The notes below the pieces were generated by a model. It saw nothing but the letters and a program-made list of their open reading frames with translations. It made no database searches and had not been told where the DNA came from. Shown piece after piece: positions 7,801 to 13,580 of a DNA stretch of 14,735 nucleotides (the first letter of the stretch is position 1; every line of letters starts with the position of its first letter). Source of the DNA: CAYUMU01 sp964445985 (GTDB taxonomy: Bacteria; Planctomycetota; Planctomycetia; Pirellulales; S012-138); assembly GCA_964445985.1 (NCBI GenBank), contig CAYUMU010000121.1:1-14735 (forward strand), read 5' to 3'. Position numbers and translations under genes: made by a program.

Positions 7801-9053
7801 TTGGCGTCGGCCCGCTCCGCCGTTTGCTTTTGCTGCTCCTTGGCCTCCGTCAGCTTCTGCTCCCACTCGGCAAGCTGCTGCTCCAACCGCGCCACCGCAA
7901 TCTCCGGCGTGAGCAGCAACACGTTCTCCGCGGCCGGCTGCGACAACTGCTCCTTGGTGGCGGCCACGTTGGCCGGCGCGCCTTCGATGTCGGCCAGATG
8001 CTGGGCCGACTTCTTGGCCGCCTTGTCGGCCGATTGCAACCGCTCCAGGGCCACATGCAGCTGATCGGTGAGCTTGGTCTTGACCGCTTCGTCTAAGCCC
8101 TCGGCCGTTTTCACCTGCTCGAGTTGCTTTTGAATGTCGTCGGAGATCTGCTTCCATTTCGCATTGGCTACCGGCGCCGCGGTGGCAGCTTCCGTGCTGG
8201 CCGCGGAGCCAGCCGGCGTTGTCGCGCCCGCGGCTGGCGCAGTGCCCGTGACAGCCTGCATCAAACCCGAAGGGGTAACGGCGCCGCCAACAGCCGGGGC
8301 ATGGCCTTCGCCCGTCAATGCGGGATTGATCATCATGCCGCGGTTTGCCGACGAGTTGGCGCCAGACCCCGCCGCGGCATGGCCATTCACCACGACCGGC
8401 ATGGCGCCGCTCATCGCGGAAACGCCCGAGGGCGAACCGCCATCGGCAGGCCCCGGCCAAGGCACGCTTTCGCCCTCCTCCGCCGCAACAGCACGAGGCG
8501 TGGCAGGCTGTGGTTGGCCGTACCGAGGTTGCGTGAACGCCGGAGTTTGGCTCACGGGCGGATTGCGATAATCCATCCCCGGCGCGCCAAGCGCAGGCCC
8601 AATCGGCGCAGGCCCACTTGGCGCAGGCCCACTTGCGGCTGGCCCGCTGGGCACGAGTGCCGATCGCGCGTCGACCGTGCGGTAGTCTCTGGCCCCCGGA
8701 GGGAAACTCGGTGAATTACTCGGCGCCGCTCCGCCGGGCGGCGCGTTGTATGGCTGTCCATAAGCCGGCTGCCCATACGCCGGCTGCCCGTTGGCCTGTT
8801 GCGAACTGGCCGGCGGCGCATAACCGCCTGGCTGGGGATAGCCCGAGGTTGGGTTGCTCGGCGGCGCATAGCCAGGCTGAGCGGCCGCTGGCTGGGCCGA
8901 TCCATAGCGTGGTTCGGTGGGATAGCGATAGCCGGGATCGGCCGGTGACCGCGGGGGCGAGCCCGACGTGCCATAAGGAGCGCCATACTGCGCCCGGCTC
9001 TCGGCGCCCATGCCCGCCGAAACCACCGCCACCACCACCAGAATTCGAAGCAT
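4839..9053 (-). CDS. MscK/KefA-like mechanosensitive channel with exported Pro/Gln-rich region
   Basis: About 1404 residues. Order: signal peptide 1-22; Pro/Gly/Gln/Tyr/Ala-rich region to about 297 with pentapeptide repeats (GQPAY; SGPAP); charged coiled coil about 298-735; hydrophobic domain about 760-1220 with roughly eleven membrane segments; MscS unit with pore helix (GLGFGMQEIFANFVSGL), beta domain (RPVRVGDLVTVNGTTGTV) and mixed C-terminal domain. MscS-family channels open when membrane tension rises and release solutes during hypo-osmotic shock; the large MscK subtype has a periplasmic coiled coil and eleven spans like this one. Gating ions are not predictable. I chose ATG 9053 because it begins a signal peptide and follows AGAGG closely; the frame is open to 9155. 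The low-complexity N-terminus is not typical of MscK and is the odd part. It is transcribed alone, convergent to rpsD. Confidence 0.9.
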   Translation of the reverse strand: MLRILVVVAVVSAGMGAESRAQYGAPYGTSGSPPRSPADPGYRYPTEPRYGSAQPAAAQPGYAPPSNPTSGYPQPGGYAPPASSQQANGQPAYGQPAYGQPYNAPPGGAAPSNSPSFPPGARDYRTVDARSALVPSGPAASGPAPSGPAPIGPALGAPGMDYRNPPVSQTPAFTQPRYGQPQPATPRAVAAEEGESVPWPGPADGGSPSGVSAMSGAMPVVVNGHAAAGSGANSSANRGMMINPALTGEGHAPAVGGAVTPSGLMQAVTGTAPAAGATTPAGSAASTEAATAAPVANAKWKQISDDIQKQLEQVKTAEGLDEAVKTKLTDQLHVALERLQSADKAAKKSAQHLADIEGAPANVAATKEQLSQPAAENVLLLTPEIAVARLEQQLAEWEQKLTEAKEQQKQTAERADAKVRSDRKAEIAKSKDAVQKQLAEVEKDSKAAIADESPLAAACRKLSLQARRAEMEAQLAAFDAEGRRDDAYNELFPLQRDLAKRQVNVLEKSVDRWKVAISDQRKLETERQAAEARRKLESAHPALRSVAERNASLTEQRSRLTSLMESAAAALKESESSAKALQEDFDRVKRKVEASRMSSAAGLLLRNRRDHLPAPRVYEERIVFCAAEMQRVQMALVELEEERENLGDLDAQEEEVIRDLHGAMNSIAAAQAQGMVRELLQNRQKYLDDLLNDYKSYHDDLSDLELAGQHLLKCRQEYEQYIDERVLWIRSERPLEISDVSESIHGLGVLFNGARWKAVAVSLGRGLIRQPLICLLAVGVFALLFISRQRLRNRLEAIGERHQAIASSLLPTFEAVILTLMIVAVWPSVLWFIGWLLARAGDSSDLSYALSCGFQSTSLLFWTLETIRQTCRRNGLGEQHFGWNAENLRRVHHSMVGLMTCALPATFLVTVAEAMQDGVCRVSLARLIFLTALFLIAGLLHFVLKPTGGVVHKILENRATRWLSPLRYGAYALGVGTPLVLAGLSACGYSFTAKQLLHRSWNTLGVVLVAVLLHALLSRGVDMIRRKLASFRHTTNLKDPDAREVATAAQDAGKHLSGLLRGAMWVGLLIGCGYIWSDVVPALNVLDRVELWHTTVTAYETMPDVDGGSITREVTKAKPITLANLLFCGLVLSSSMFAARTIPTLLVATLLRRLPIDHGGQHAIALIGRYLITLVGLMIGCGLIGITWSSLQWLAAAMTVGLGFGMQEIFANFVSGLIILFERPVRVGDLVTVNGTTGTVTRMRIRATTITDPDRRELIVPNKTFITQDVVNWTLSDTVSRFVVSVGIAHDSDSTKARETLLRVAQSHPLILREPAPTALMVGFGESTKRFELRAFMGSRDKFSVILHEIHVAIEKAFREEGLEIAYPQQDIRIRSVEGLAEALSSKRAGPRHHRLNRVYKQAG
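8591..8650 (-). repeat. Four 15-bp tandem repeats inside the channel gene
   Basis: Units on the + strand: GCGCAGGCCCAATCG, two identical GCGCAGGCCCACTTG, and a diverged CGGCTGGCCCGCTGG. They are in frame and encode (S/I)GPA(P/L)-type pentapeptides in the exported low-complexity region. Two identical adjacent units suggest recent slippage. Confidence 0.85.
8752..8796 (-). repeat. Three 15-bp tandem repeats inside the channel gene
   Basis: Units on the + strand: GGCTGTCCATAAGCC, GGCTGCCCATACGCC, GGCTGCCCGTTGGCC. They are in frame and encode the GQPAY pentapeptide series of the exported region. The array is distinct in sequence from the 15-bp array about 100 bp away. Confidence 0.8.
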
Positions 9054-9527
9054 CGTTGCCTCTGCGAGCGAATGAAACCGAACCATCCAGCAGGGCCGCC
9101 TTCGCAGGGGAATTTTGGCTTGGCGTTCCCTCGACAGTGGGCGCGGTGCTATCACCCTGGCCGGGGTGGAAAACCCCCTCGAGCCAGCGCAATCCTTGCT
9201 CCGGCCCTGCGCGAACCCTGCCGCTGGGTTATCGGCTGTCGCGACCGTGAGCTTTAAGACGGAAATACCGAAAATTTAGCTTGCGACAAATGCGCGGCCT
9301 GGGATACCTGGCTGGATCCGCCGCGGGCGCTGGCAAGCCGACTGCAAATGTGTCCACCGAGAAGGGCTGTTTCCCTTTTGCTCCCATAGCGTCCCGCTTT
9401 GCCCGCGCCCTTTGTGCCCAGCGGCGGGTCGGGTAAACTGACTCGCGACCCGTTACGATCCAGCTCTTGGTACGGCCTCTCCCCCCGGCGCTCCGTTCAT
9501 TCACTTTCGTGCAAAGGAGTTTTGGCG
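9054..9527. other. 474-bp divergent intergenic region
   Basis: No convincing gene is found; the open frames here lack ribosome sites and protein character. For the - strand channel gene, a weak pair TTGTCG/TATTTC (complement of 9284-9289 and 9262-9267, 16 nt apart) would leave a leader of about 200 nt. For the + strand small membrane gene, a better pair lies at 9412-9439. The sequence from about 9060 to 9240 is unexplained; it is GC-rich without clear repeats. Confidence 0.45.
9412..9452 (+). promoter_or_regulatory. Candidate promoter with overlapping inverted repeat, upstream of small membrane gene
   Basis: TTGTGC (9412-9417), 16 nt, TAAACT (9434-9439). A perfect 7-bp inverted repeat, CGGGTCG (9425-9431) and CGACCCG (9446-9452), brackets the -10 hexamer. 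That is a typical position for a repressor operator. Predicted leader length is about 82 nt. Confidence 0.4.
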
Positions 9528-9656
9528 ATGGACTTGTTCGCCCACATCACCGTTGAAGAGTATCCGCTGCTGAGCTTCCTGTTTGGCGTCGGCGCGGCTT
9601 TTGGGGCCATGCTGGCCTGGAAACTTGGTTCTTGGTGGCTGCACCGCGACCGCTAG
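9528..9656 (+). CDS. 42-residue single-span membrane protein of unknown function
   Basis: MDLFAHITVEEYPLL then a hydrophobic, Gly/Ala-rich stretch at about 13-33 (SFLFGVGAAFGAMLAWKL), ending with aromatic and basic residues (SWWLHRDR). This is the layout of a one-pass inner membrane protein; by the positive-inside rule the basic C-terminus should be cytoplasmic. AAAGGAG (9513-9519) lies 8 nt before the ATG, one of the best ribosome sites in the window, which argues it is real despite its size. Frame extension upstream to 9399 is possible but lacks such a site. It has its own promoter candidate and a hairpin behind it, so it looks like a separate transcription unit. I do not recognise a family. 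Confidence 0.75.
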   Translation: MDLFAHITVEEYPLLSFLFGVGAAFGAMLAWKLGSWWLHRDR

Positions 9657-9671
9657 GTTTCGGCTCGAGTG

Positions 9672-9704
9672 GCAATGATTCTGCCGCGTGGAGTCATTGC
9701 TTTC
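9672..9704 (+). terminator. Hairpin behind the small membrane gene
   Basis: GCAATGA (9672-9678) pairs perfectly with TCATTGC (9694-9700), followed by TTTCC. The loop is 15 nt and the U-run short, so it is a moderate terminator at best. Confidence 0.45.
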
Positions 9705-9819
9705 CGCTCGCTTGTAATCCGCCGATCGCCCCCCACAGCGTTCGCAAATTGTCTCTCCCAGGTCTCCGCATTGGGCGCGGAGGTCCGATCACTCGCGTCA
9801 GAAATCTATTGGGAAACCC

Positions 9820-11076
9820 TTGCCAGTGGCCGACGAACAGCAACGTGTCCGCATTATTGGAATCGGCAACGGTGGGCTCGAAGGCATCACCGCCTTTGCC
9901 CGCCAATCCATTGAAGAGGCCGATCTGCTGATTGGCGCCGATAACACCCTGGCCCGCATCCCCGAGGGCAAGCAACAGCGGCTCGTGGTCGGCAACGACC
10001 TGCAAGTGGCCCTGGTCGCCGTTGCCGAGCGCGGCAACCAGAAAACCGTGGTGCTGGCCTCCGGCGATCCCCTGTTCTACGGCGTGGCCCGCTTCCTCTG
10101 CGATCGCTTGGGCAAAGACGCCTTTGATGTCGTTCCGCACGTGAGCAGCATGCAGTTGGCCTTCGCCCGCGTGAAAGAAAGCTGGGAAGAAGCCTACCTG
10201 ACCAACCTGGCGACGCAGCCTTTGGAAAGCGTGCTGGAACGGATCCGCGTGGTCGATAAGGTGGGCCTGTTCACCAGCGACGAAGCCACGCCGGCCCTGG
10301 TTGCGCGGCAATTGCTGGCGCGCGGCATCGATTACTTCTTTGCTTACGTGTGCGAGAACTTGGGCTCGCCCGACGAACGCGTCACCCAAGGCGAACTGGC
10401 CGAAATCGCGGAGATGAGCTTCTCCCCGCTCAACGTGATGATCCTGGTGCGCAAGCCCGACATGCCCGACCGCCCCAGCGAGCGGATCGGCAAACGGCTG
10501 TTCGGCAACCCCGACGAAGCCTTTTTGCAATCGAAGCCCAAGCAGGGCCTGCTCACGCCCAGCGAGGTTCGCTCGCTGGCTCTGGCCGAAATGGACCTGG
10601 GTCCGGCCAGCGTGGTGTGGGACGTGGGCGCCGGCAGCGGCTCGGTGAGTGTGGAAGCCGCCCAAATTGCCAGCACCGGCCGGGTATTCGCCATCGAAAT
10701 GGACGCCGACGATCACCGCATTATGGTGGCCAACGCCCAGCGGTTCGGCACCCAAAACCTCACCCCGGTGCTCGGCCGCGCTCCCGAGGCCTGGAGCAAA
10801 CTACCCGACCCCGACGCCGTGTTTATCGGCGGCGCCGGCCGCGACGTGGCGCCGCTGGTCGAAGCCGTCTTCGCGCGTCTGCGGCCCGGCGGTCGCATCG
10901 TGGTGAACGTCACCAGCGTGGAAAACGTGGCCCTGGTGCACGCCGCCCTCCATCGCCATGTGCCCGACGTCAAAGTCTGGATGCTGAACGTGGCCCGCGG
11001 CACGTATCAACTGGAGCGGATCCGCTTCGATGCCCTCAACCCCACGTTCGTGCTGGCCGCGGTGAAAACCCGGTAA
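9820..11076 (+). CDS. cobL: Precorrin-6Y C5,15-methyltransferase (decarboxylating), CbiE-CbiT fusion
   Basis: 418 residues. The enzyme methylates the corrin ring at C5 and C15 and removes the C12 acetate carboxyl in cobalamin (B12) synthesis. The N-terminal CbiE half (about 8-215) is a class III SAM methyltransferase with IGIGNGG at 14-19 and SGDPLFYG at 81-88. The C-terminal CbiT half (about 240-418) has GLLTPSEVRSLAL at 243-255, the SAM-binding DVGAGSGSVSVEAA at 268-281 and IGGAG at 336-340. Fusion length matches CobL/CbiET. There is no ATG near the N-terminus: TTG 9820 (after GGGA 9811-9814) or GTG 9826 must serve, which may lower expression. No other cobalamin gene is in the window, so the pathway genes are dispersed or lie outside. 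Confidence 0.94.
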   Translation: MPVADEQQRVRIIGIGNGGLEGITAFARQSIEEADLLIGADNTLARIPEGKQQRLVVGNDLQVALVAVAERGNQKTVVLASGDPLFYGVARFLCDRLGKDAFDVVPHVSSMQLAFARVKESWEEAYLTNLATQPLESVLERIRVVDKVGLFTSDEATPALVARQLLARGIDYFFAYVCENLGSPDERVTQGELAEIAEMSFSPLNVMILVRKPDMPDRPSERIGKRLFGNPDEAFLQSKPKQGLLTPSEVRSLALAEMDLGPASVVWDVGAGSGSVSVEAAQIASTGRVFAIEMDADDHRIMVANAQRFGTQNLTPVLGRAPEAWSKLPDPDAVFIGGAGRDVAPLVEAVFARLRPGGRIVVNVTSVENVALVHAALHRHVPDVKVWMLNVARGTYQLERIRFDALNPTFVLAAVKTR

Positions 11077-11118
11077 CCCCGCCCCTGGGCTTGGCGCCAC
11101 GTTGCGTTCGGCGCGCAC

Positions 11119-11165
11119 GAAAAAGCCTCGGGCGTTCGCGACTGCCGTGTGGCAAACTCCGAGGC
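11119..11165 (-). terminator. Intrinsic terminator of the RRM gene, shared with cobL
   Basis: GCCTCGG (11125-11131) and CCGAGGC (11159-11165) form a 7-bp GC stem between the convergent cobL and RRM genes. On the - strand it is followed by TTTTTC; on the + strand by GTTTCGTT. The long loop contains further short pairing. It is better placed to stop the RRM gene, but can serve both. Confidence 0.65.
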
Positions 11166-11228
11166 GTTTCGTTGTGCGATCATCGCTTGGCAGTCAGGCC
11201 AAGCGGCTGTTCCGAGCAGAGGCTCGCG

Positions 11229-11579
11229 TTAGCGTCGGCCGCCGTATCCGCCGCCACCGCCACCACCGTATCGACCACCGCCACCGCCGCCGCCACCACC
11301 GCCACCCTCGCCGCCGCCGCCGGCGCGCCCTTCGCGGGGCTTGGCCTCGTTCACGACCAGCGGGCGACCGTCCAGCACCTTTTCGTTCAGGTTTTTGATC
11401 GCCTCGTTGGCCGCGTTGGCGTCGGTCATTTCCACAAAACCAAAGCCCTTGCTGCTGCCAGTGCCGCGGTCTTGAATCACCTGGGCGCTGCGAACCTCGC
11501 CAAACTCGGCGAACATTTCTTCGAGATCGTTATTGGTAACTTTGTAGTTCAAGTTACCCACATACAACTTCTTGCCCAT
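11229..11579 (-). CDS. RRM-type RNA-binding protein with Gly-rich tail
   Basis: 116 residues. One RNA recognition motif covers about 1-80: RNP2 is LYVGNL (5-10) and RNP1 is SKGFGFVEM near 43-51, with the aromatic residues that stack on RNA bases present. The tail from about 86 on is nearly all glycine with scattered Arg/Tyr (GGGGRYGGGGGGGYGGRR). This matches the small bacterial RRM proteins of cyanobacteria and planctomycetes, many cold-induced, which act as RNA chaperones or bind mRNA. AGGAG lies 7 nt before the ATG. No sharp promoter is seen in the divergent region, so a long leader is possible. Confident as an RRM protein; its RNA targets are unknown. Confidence 0.95.
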   Translation of the reverse strand: MGKKLYVGNLNYKVTNNDLEEMFAEFGEVRSAQVIQDRGTGSSKGFGFVEMTDANAANEAIKNLNEKVLDGRPLVVNEAKPREGRAGGGGEGGGGGGGGGGGRYGGGGGGGYGGRR

Positions 11580-11830
11580 CGCTCAACTCCTGATCAAAGG
11601 GCTGTTCGACCCAAAGAATGCTTTCCGGGCCGGAGAGAAAGAGACCAGGATGGTGGTCCACCAAGCAGGAGAGGCGAGAAAAGGCCGCGGGCCAAACCCC
11701 CAGAACGGGGTCGATGCGCACAGAGTTTCGACAAACCAACCGCCACTAGCCTAACAGCGGTAAATCTAACTAGCAAGCGAACATCCGTGCACAACCGGTA
11801 AGCGTCCCGGCATTCCGCTGCAAACTCGCA

Positions 11831-11858
11831 TTGCAGATGCCGATAATGGACGTACAAT
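11831..11858 (+). promoter_or_regulatory. Promoter candidate of the 170-aa gene
   Basis: TTGCAG (11831-11836), 16 nt, TACAAT (11853-11858), 4/6 and 5/6 to the sigma-70 consensus. Transcription would start near 11865, leaving a leader of about 50 nt. Confidence 0.55.
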
Positions 11859-11863
11859 AAATG

Positions 11864-11892
11864 CAGGTGCGATTTTTGCACCTCGACCTGCC
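11864..11892 (+). promoter_or_regulatory. Leader hairpin with two alternative pairings
   Basis: In the predicted leader, AGGTGC can pair with GCACCT around a U-rich loop (inner form). Alternatively GCAGGT can pair with ACCTGC further out (outer form). The two forms share bases and exclude each other. The segment ends about 20 nt before the start codon. It may tune translation or attenuate transcription. Confidence 0.4.
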
Positions 11893-11915
11893 CATCTTGC
11901 CGAAAGGCGTCTTTC

Positions 11916-12428
11916 ATGTCTGTTGTGACGGTTACGCGGGAGCAATTCCTGGCCGATCGCCAAGGTCGCACCTTTGCCGATGTACTCAACGACGCCGAGC
12001 AACCGTTCGACGCCGTCCTGGAGTTCTTCAACCATGAGTCGCGTCAACGCCGCATGGAAGAATCCGAAATTCACCACGATCGCCCTCCCTTGGCGGGGGT
12101 CGTGCGCGAATTGGAAGCCCAGCCGCGGGTCGATGCTTTCCTGAAAACCATCCATCCCCAGCGCAGCAAGCGGTTGCGGCAAGCCATTGGGGTGTTGGTG
12201 CGGATCATCATGGAGCGCCGCGGCTGGCAAAAAACAGGCCGCAAGGGCTCACTGGGAGTTCGCGCCGCTTCGCAAGACGGGGTCGCCAACCACAACTCGG
12301 GCGGTCTCGCCCTGTGGTTCATTCGCGCCGAGCGTTACGATCAAAAAGAAGGCATGCCCTTCTCCTCGGTGCGCAATCGCCGCAACGCCATCGAAGAACA
12401 GAGTTTGCAATCCAGCAGCGACCGCTAA
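11916..12428 (+). CDS. Hypothetical protein, 170 residues
   Basis: A soluble, charged protein without signal peptide or membrane span. It has an N-terminal part rich in Asp/Glu/Phe (about 1-60), a Lys/Arg-rich helix around 80-112 (QRSKRLRQAIGVLVRIIMERRGWQKTGRK) and a C-terminal part ending in a polar Ser-rich tail. The basic helix could bind nucleic acid or an acidic partner; that is a guess. I recognise no domain. The start at 11916 follows AAAGG (11903-11907) by 8 nt, with a clear promoter upstream, so I trust that it is a gene. It is divergent from the RRM gene and first in a row of four small genes. Confidence 0.75.
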   Translation: MSVVTVTREQFLADRQGRTFADVLNDAEQPFDAVLEFFNHESRQRRMEESEIHHDRPPLAGVVRELEAQPRVDAFLKTIHPQRSKRLRQAIGVLVRIIMERRGWQKTGRKGSLGVRAASQDGVANHNSGGLALWFIRAERYDQKEGMPFSSVRNRRNAIEEQSLQSSSDR

Positions 12429-12469
12429 CCCATAATTTCTGTTACCGCCGCCGGGAGTTTCTTCCACCG

Positions 12470-12475
12470 TATAAG
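12470..12475 (+). promoter_or_regulatory. Possible -10 element placing a leaderless start at the 86-aa gene
   Basis: TATAAG lies 8 nt upstream of the ATG at 12484, so transcription would begin at or next to the start codon. No Shine-Dalgarno lies at a usable distance; the nearest GGGAG is at 12453-12457. No good -35 hexamer is seen. Confidence 0.3.
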
Positions 12476-12483
12476 TGTGTTCC

Positions 12484-12744
12484 ATGTCGCAGTTCAGTGT
12501 TTGGATACGCCCCCTCGGCCAAACCTTTTGTCGTATCCGCGTCGATAGCGTCGGCCAGGCTCAATGGTTGCTCGACCGACTTAGCCGCAGCTTTGTCTTC
12601 AAGAATTGCGAGCCGCTTCGCGAAGATCGTCTCACCCCAGGGTGCACTTTCCAGGTGTCTTACGACTCGCGCAACAATCGCAATTCTTTTGAACGGCTGC
12701 TCCGAACCATCCCCGAAGTGCGCTTGATGGCCGAGCCGGCCTAG
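12484..12744 (+). CDS. Hypothetical protein, 86 residues
   Basis: A small soluble protein (MSQFSVWIRPLGQTFCRIRV...) with no signal peptide or membrane segment. The alternation of hydrophobic and polar residues in the first 20 residues and around 55-62 suggests beta strands with a helix between (GQAQWLLDRLSRSF), i.e. a compact alpha/beta fold. I do not recognise a family. An in-frame GTG at 12475 would add three residues; ATG is preferred. It lacks a ribosome site, and a TATAAG just upstream suggests leaderless expression. The codon bias looks like its neighbours'. It follows the 170-aa gene after 55 nt, so co-transcription is also possible. Confidence 0.6.
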   Translation: MSQFSVWIRPLGQTFCRIRVDSVGQAQWLLDRLSRSFVFKNCEPLREDRLTPGCTFQVSYDSRNNRNSFERLLRTIPEVRLMAEPA

Positions 12745-12871
12745 CCACCAAACCACGGCGCGGCTCCGGCCGCACCCAATCGATATTCGCCACCGCAGGC
12801 GAGATGCGCAGCCACGGAGGGGGGGAACGCCCACCTCGTTGCTCGCACCGCACCGTATTCGTTTGAAAAGA

Positions 12872-12897
12872 AGGGAACCGCTTGGATGGGGTTCCCT
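12872..12897 (+). promoter_or_regulatory. Perfect 8-bp hairpin upstream of the 62-aa gene
   Basis: AGGGAACC (12872-12879) and GGTTCCCT (12890-12897) form a perfect stem with a 10-nt loop. There is no U-run, so it is more likely a leader or mRNA-stability element of the following gene than a terminator. It ends about 28 nt before the start codon. Confidence 0.5.
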
Positions 12898-12925
12898 GCA
12901 TGTTCGATCCCTTGCAGGAGCAACT

Positions 12926-13114
12926 ATGGCTAAACAAAAAATCACGTTCGCCAAACAGCAAACCGAAGCCAAAAAACGCCGCAAGGCGGAAGATAAGCGC
13001 AATCGCCGCCAGGCTCGCAAAGACGACAACCAGCCCGACGACGCTTCCAAATACCTGGATCAGGACGACTCGATCGATCGCCCCGATGCAGAAAATCCCG
13101 AAGCCGTTCGCTAG
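12926..13114 (+). CDS. 62-residue highly charged protein, basic front and acidic end
   Basis: Residues 1-36 are very basic (MAKQKITFAKQQTEAKKRRKAEDKRNRRQARK region) and probably one long helix. Residues 37-62 are acidic and probably disordered (DDNQPDDASKYLDQDDSIDRPDAENPE). Such split-charge proteins often touch RNA, ribosomes or DNA, but nothing here proves that. AGGAG (12916-12920) stands 5 nt before the ATG, a strong ribosome site. The frame is open upstream to 12839, but those residues overlap the leader hairpin and lack a site. I recognise no named family. Confidence 0.7.
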   Translation: MAKQKITFAKQQTEAKKRRKAEDKRNRRQARKDDNQPDDASKYLDQDDSIDRPDAENPEAVR

Positions 13115-13326
13115 GTCGCGGCAGCTCGAACAGGGTGGGGACGAGCCGGCTTCCCATCCGTTCCCAGCAATCCGCCCCATGACCCTGTGACCCCGTTACG
13201 CAGGGAGGCTGGTTGAAGGACAGGATCGCTCGCCGCGGGTCCGCCACGCCCAGCGAGCTTTGTCACGTTGCCAACATCCAGGCGGTTGATCCAAGCCCCT
13301 CCCCCCTCCCTCGAAAGGCCGGAACC

Positions 13327-13563
13327 ATGAAGCTCGTACCCGACGCTAAAATCATTGAGCACGTCAATCGTCGCCTTTCCAGCAGCGGCATCCGGGCTCC
13401 CAGCCGCGTCACCGTCCGCAGCAGCGGCGGCAACGTCACGTTGGCCGGCACCCTGCAATACGCCAACCAACGGCAGGCCGCGGTCAGGGCCTGCCTGGGC
13501 GTGGAAGGCGTACGCCGCGTTATCGACGAGCTCGTGGTCAAGGTCGTGCCCAAGTACACCTGA
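13327..13563 (+). CDS. BON-domain protein, 78 residues
   Basis: The whole protein is one BON domain: a leading helix (DAKIIEHVNRRLSSSGI, 6-22), strand (RVTVRSSGGNVTLAGTL, about 25-41, with the conserved Gly in V-x-L-x-G), a helix (NQRQAAVRACLGVEGV) and a last strand (RRVIDELVVKVV). BON domains occur in OsmY and related stress proteins and are thought to bind membranes or ligands. This one has no signal peptide, so it should be cytoplasmic, unlike OsmY. ATG 13327 follows AAAGG (13314-13318) by 8 nt; the frame is open to 13213 but that part is unlike the family. It converges on the lipoprotein gene with only 17 nt between stops. Confidence 0.8.
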   Translation: MKLVPDAKIIEHVNRRLSSSGIRAPSRVTVRSSGGNVTLAGTLQYANQRQAAVRACLGVEGVRRVIDELVVKVVPKYT

Positions 13564-13567
13564 ACAC

Positions 13568-13580
13568 GGCCCGCTGGGCC
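13568..13580. terminator. Small bidirectional hairpin between convergent stops
   Basis: GGCCC, a GCT loop and GGGCC fill the 17-nt gap between the BON gene and the lipoprotein gene. The stem is short and has no U-run, so its effect as a terminator is doubtful. Confidence 0.3.

Larger units (their letters stand above)
11580..11915. other. 336-bp divergent region between RRM gene and 170-aa gene
   Basis: No gene is supported. About 250 bp next to the RRM start could be that gene's long mRNA leader; the best - strand pair I find, TTGCTA and TAGGCT about 17 nt apart near 11745-11775, is weak. The right end carries the clear + strand promoter and leader hairpin described separately. The pyrimidine/purine-biased stretch 11620-11700 holds no obvious repeat. 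Confidence 0.4.

Noticed and set aside
6375..8096. 573-codon + strand frame opposite the channel gene
   Set aside because: Leu/Arg/Gln/His-rich product typical of the antisense of a GC-rich coiled-coil gene; no start signals.
9229..9504. 91-codon - strand frame in the divergent region
   Set aside because: No ribosome site, composition like random GC-rich sequence, and it covers the promoter of the 42-residue gene.
9657..9830. Cobalamin riboswitch before cobL
   Set aside because: GCCAGTG near 9823 resembles the B12 box only in reverse order, the rest of the conserved core is missing and the space is too short.
11229..11330. Trinucleotide-like repeat as a structural DNA element
   Set aside because: It is explained by the glycine codons of the RRM protein tail.
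11554..11739. 61-codon - strand frame overlapping the RRM start
   Set aside because: No ribosome site and overlaps the leader of a certain gene.
13130..13188. 7-bp inverted repeat ACAGGGT/ACCCTGT
   Set aside because: Arms are 45 bp apart, no U-run follows, and chance occurrence at this distance is likely.
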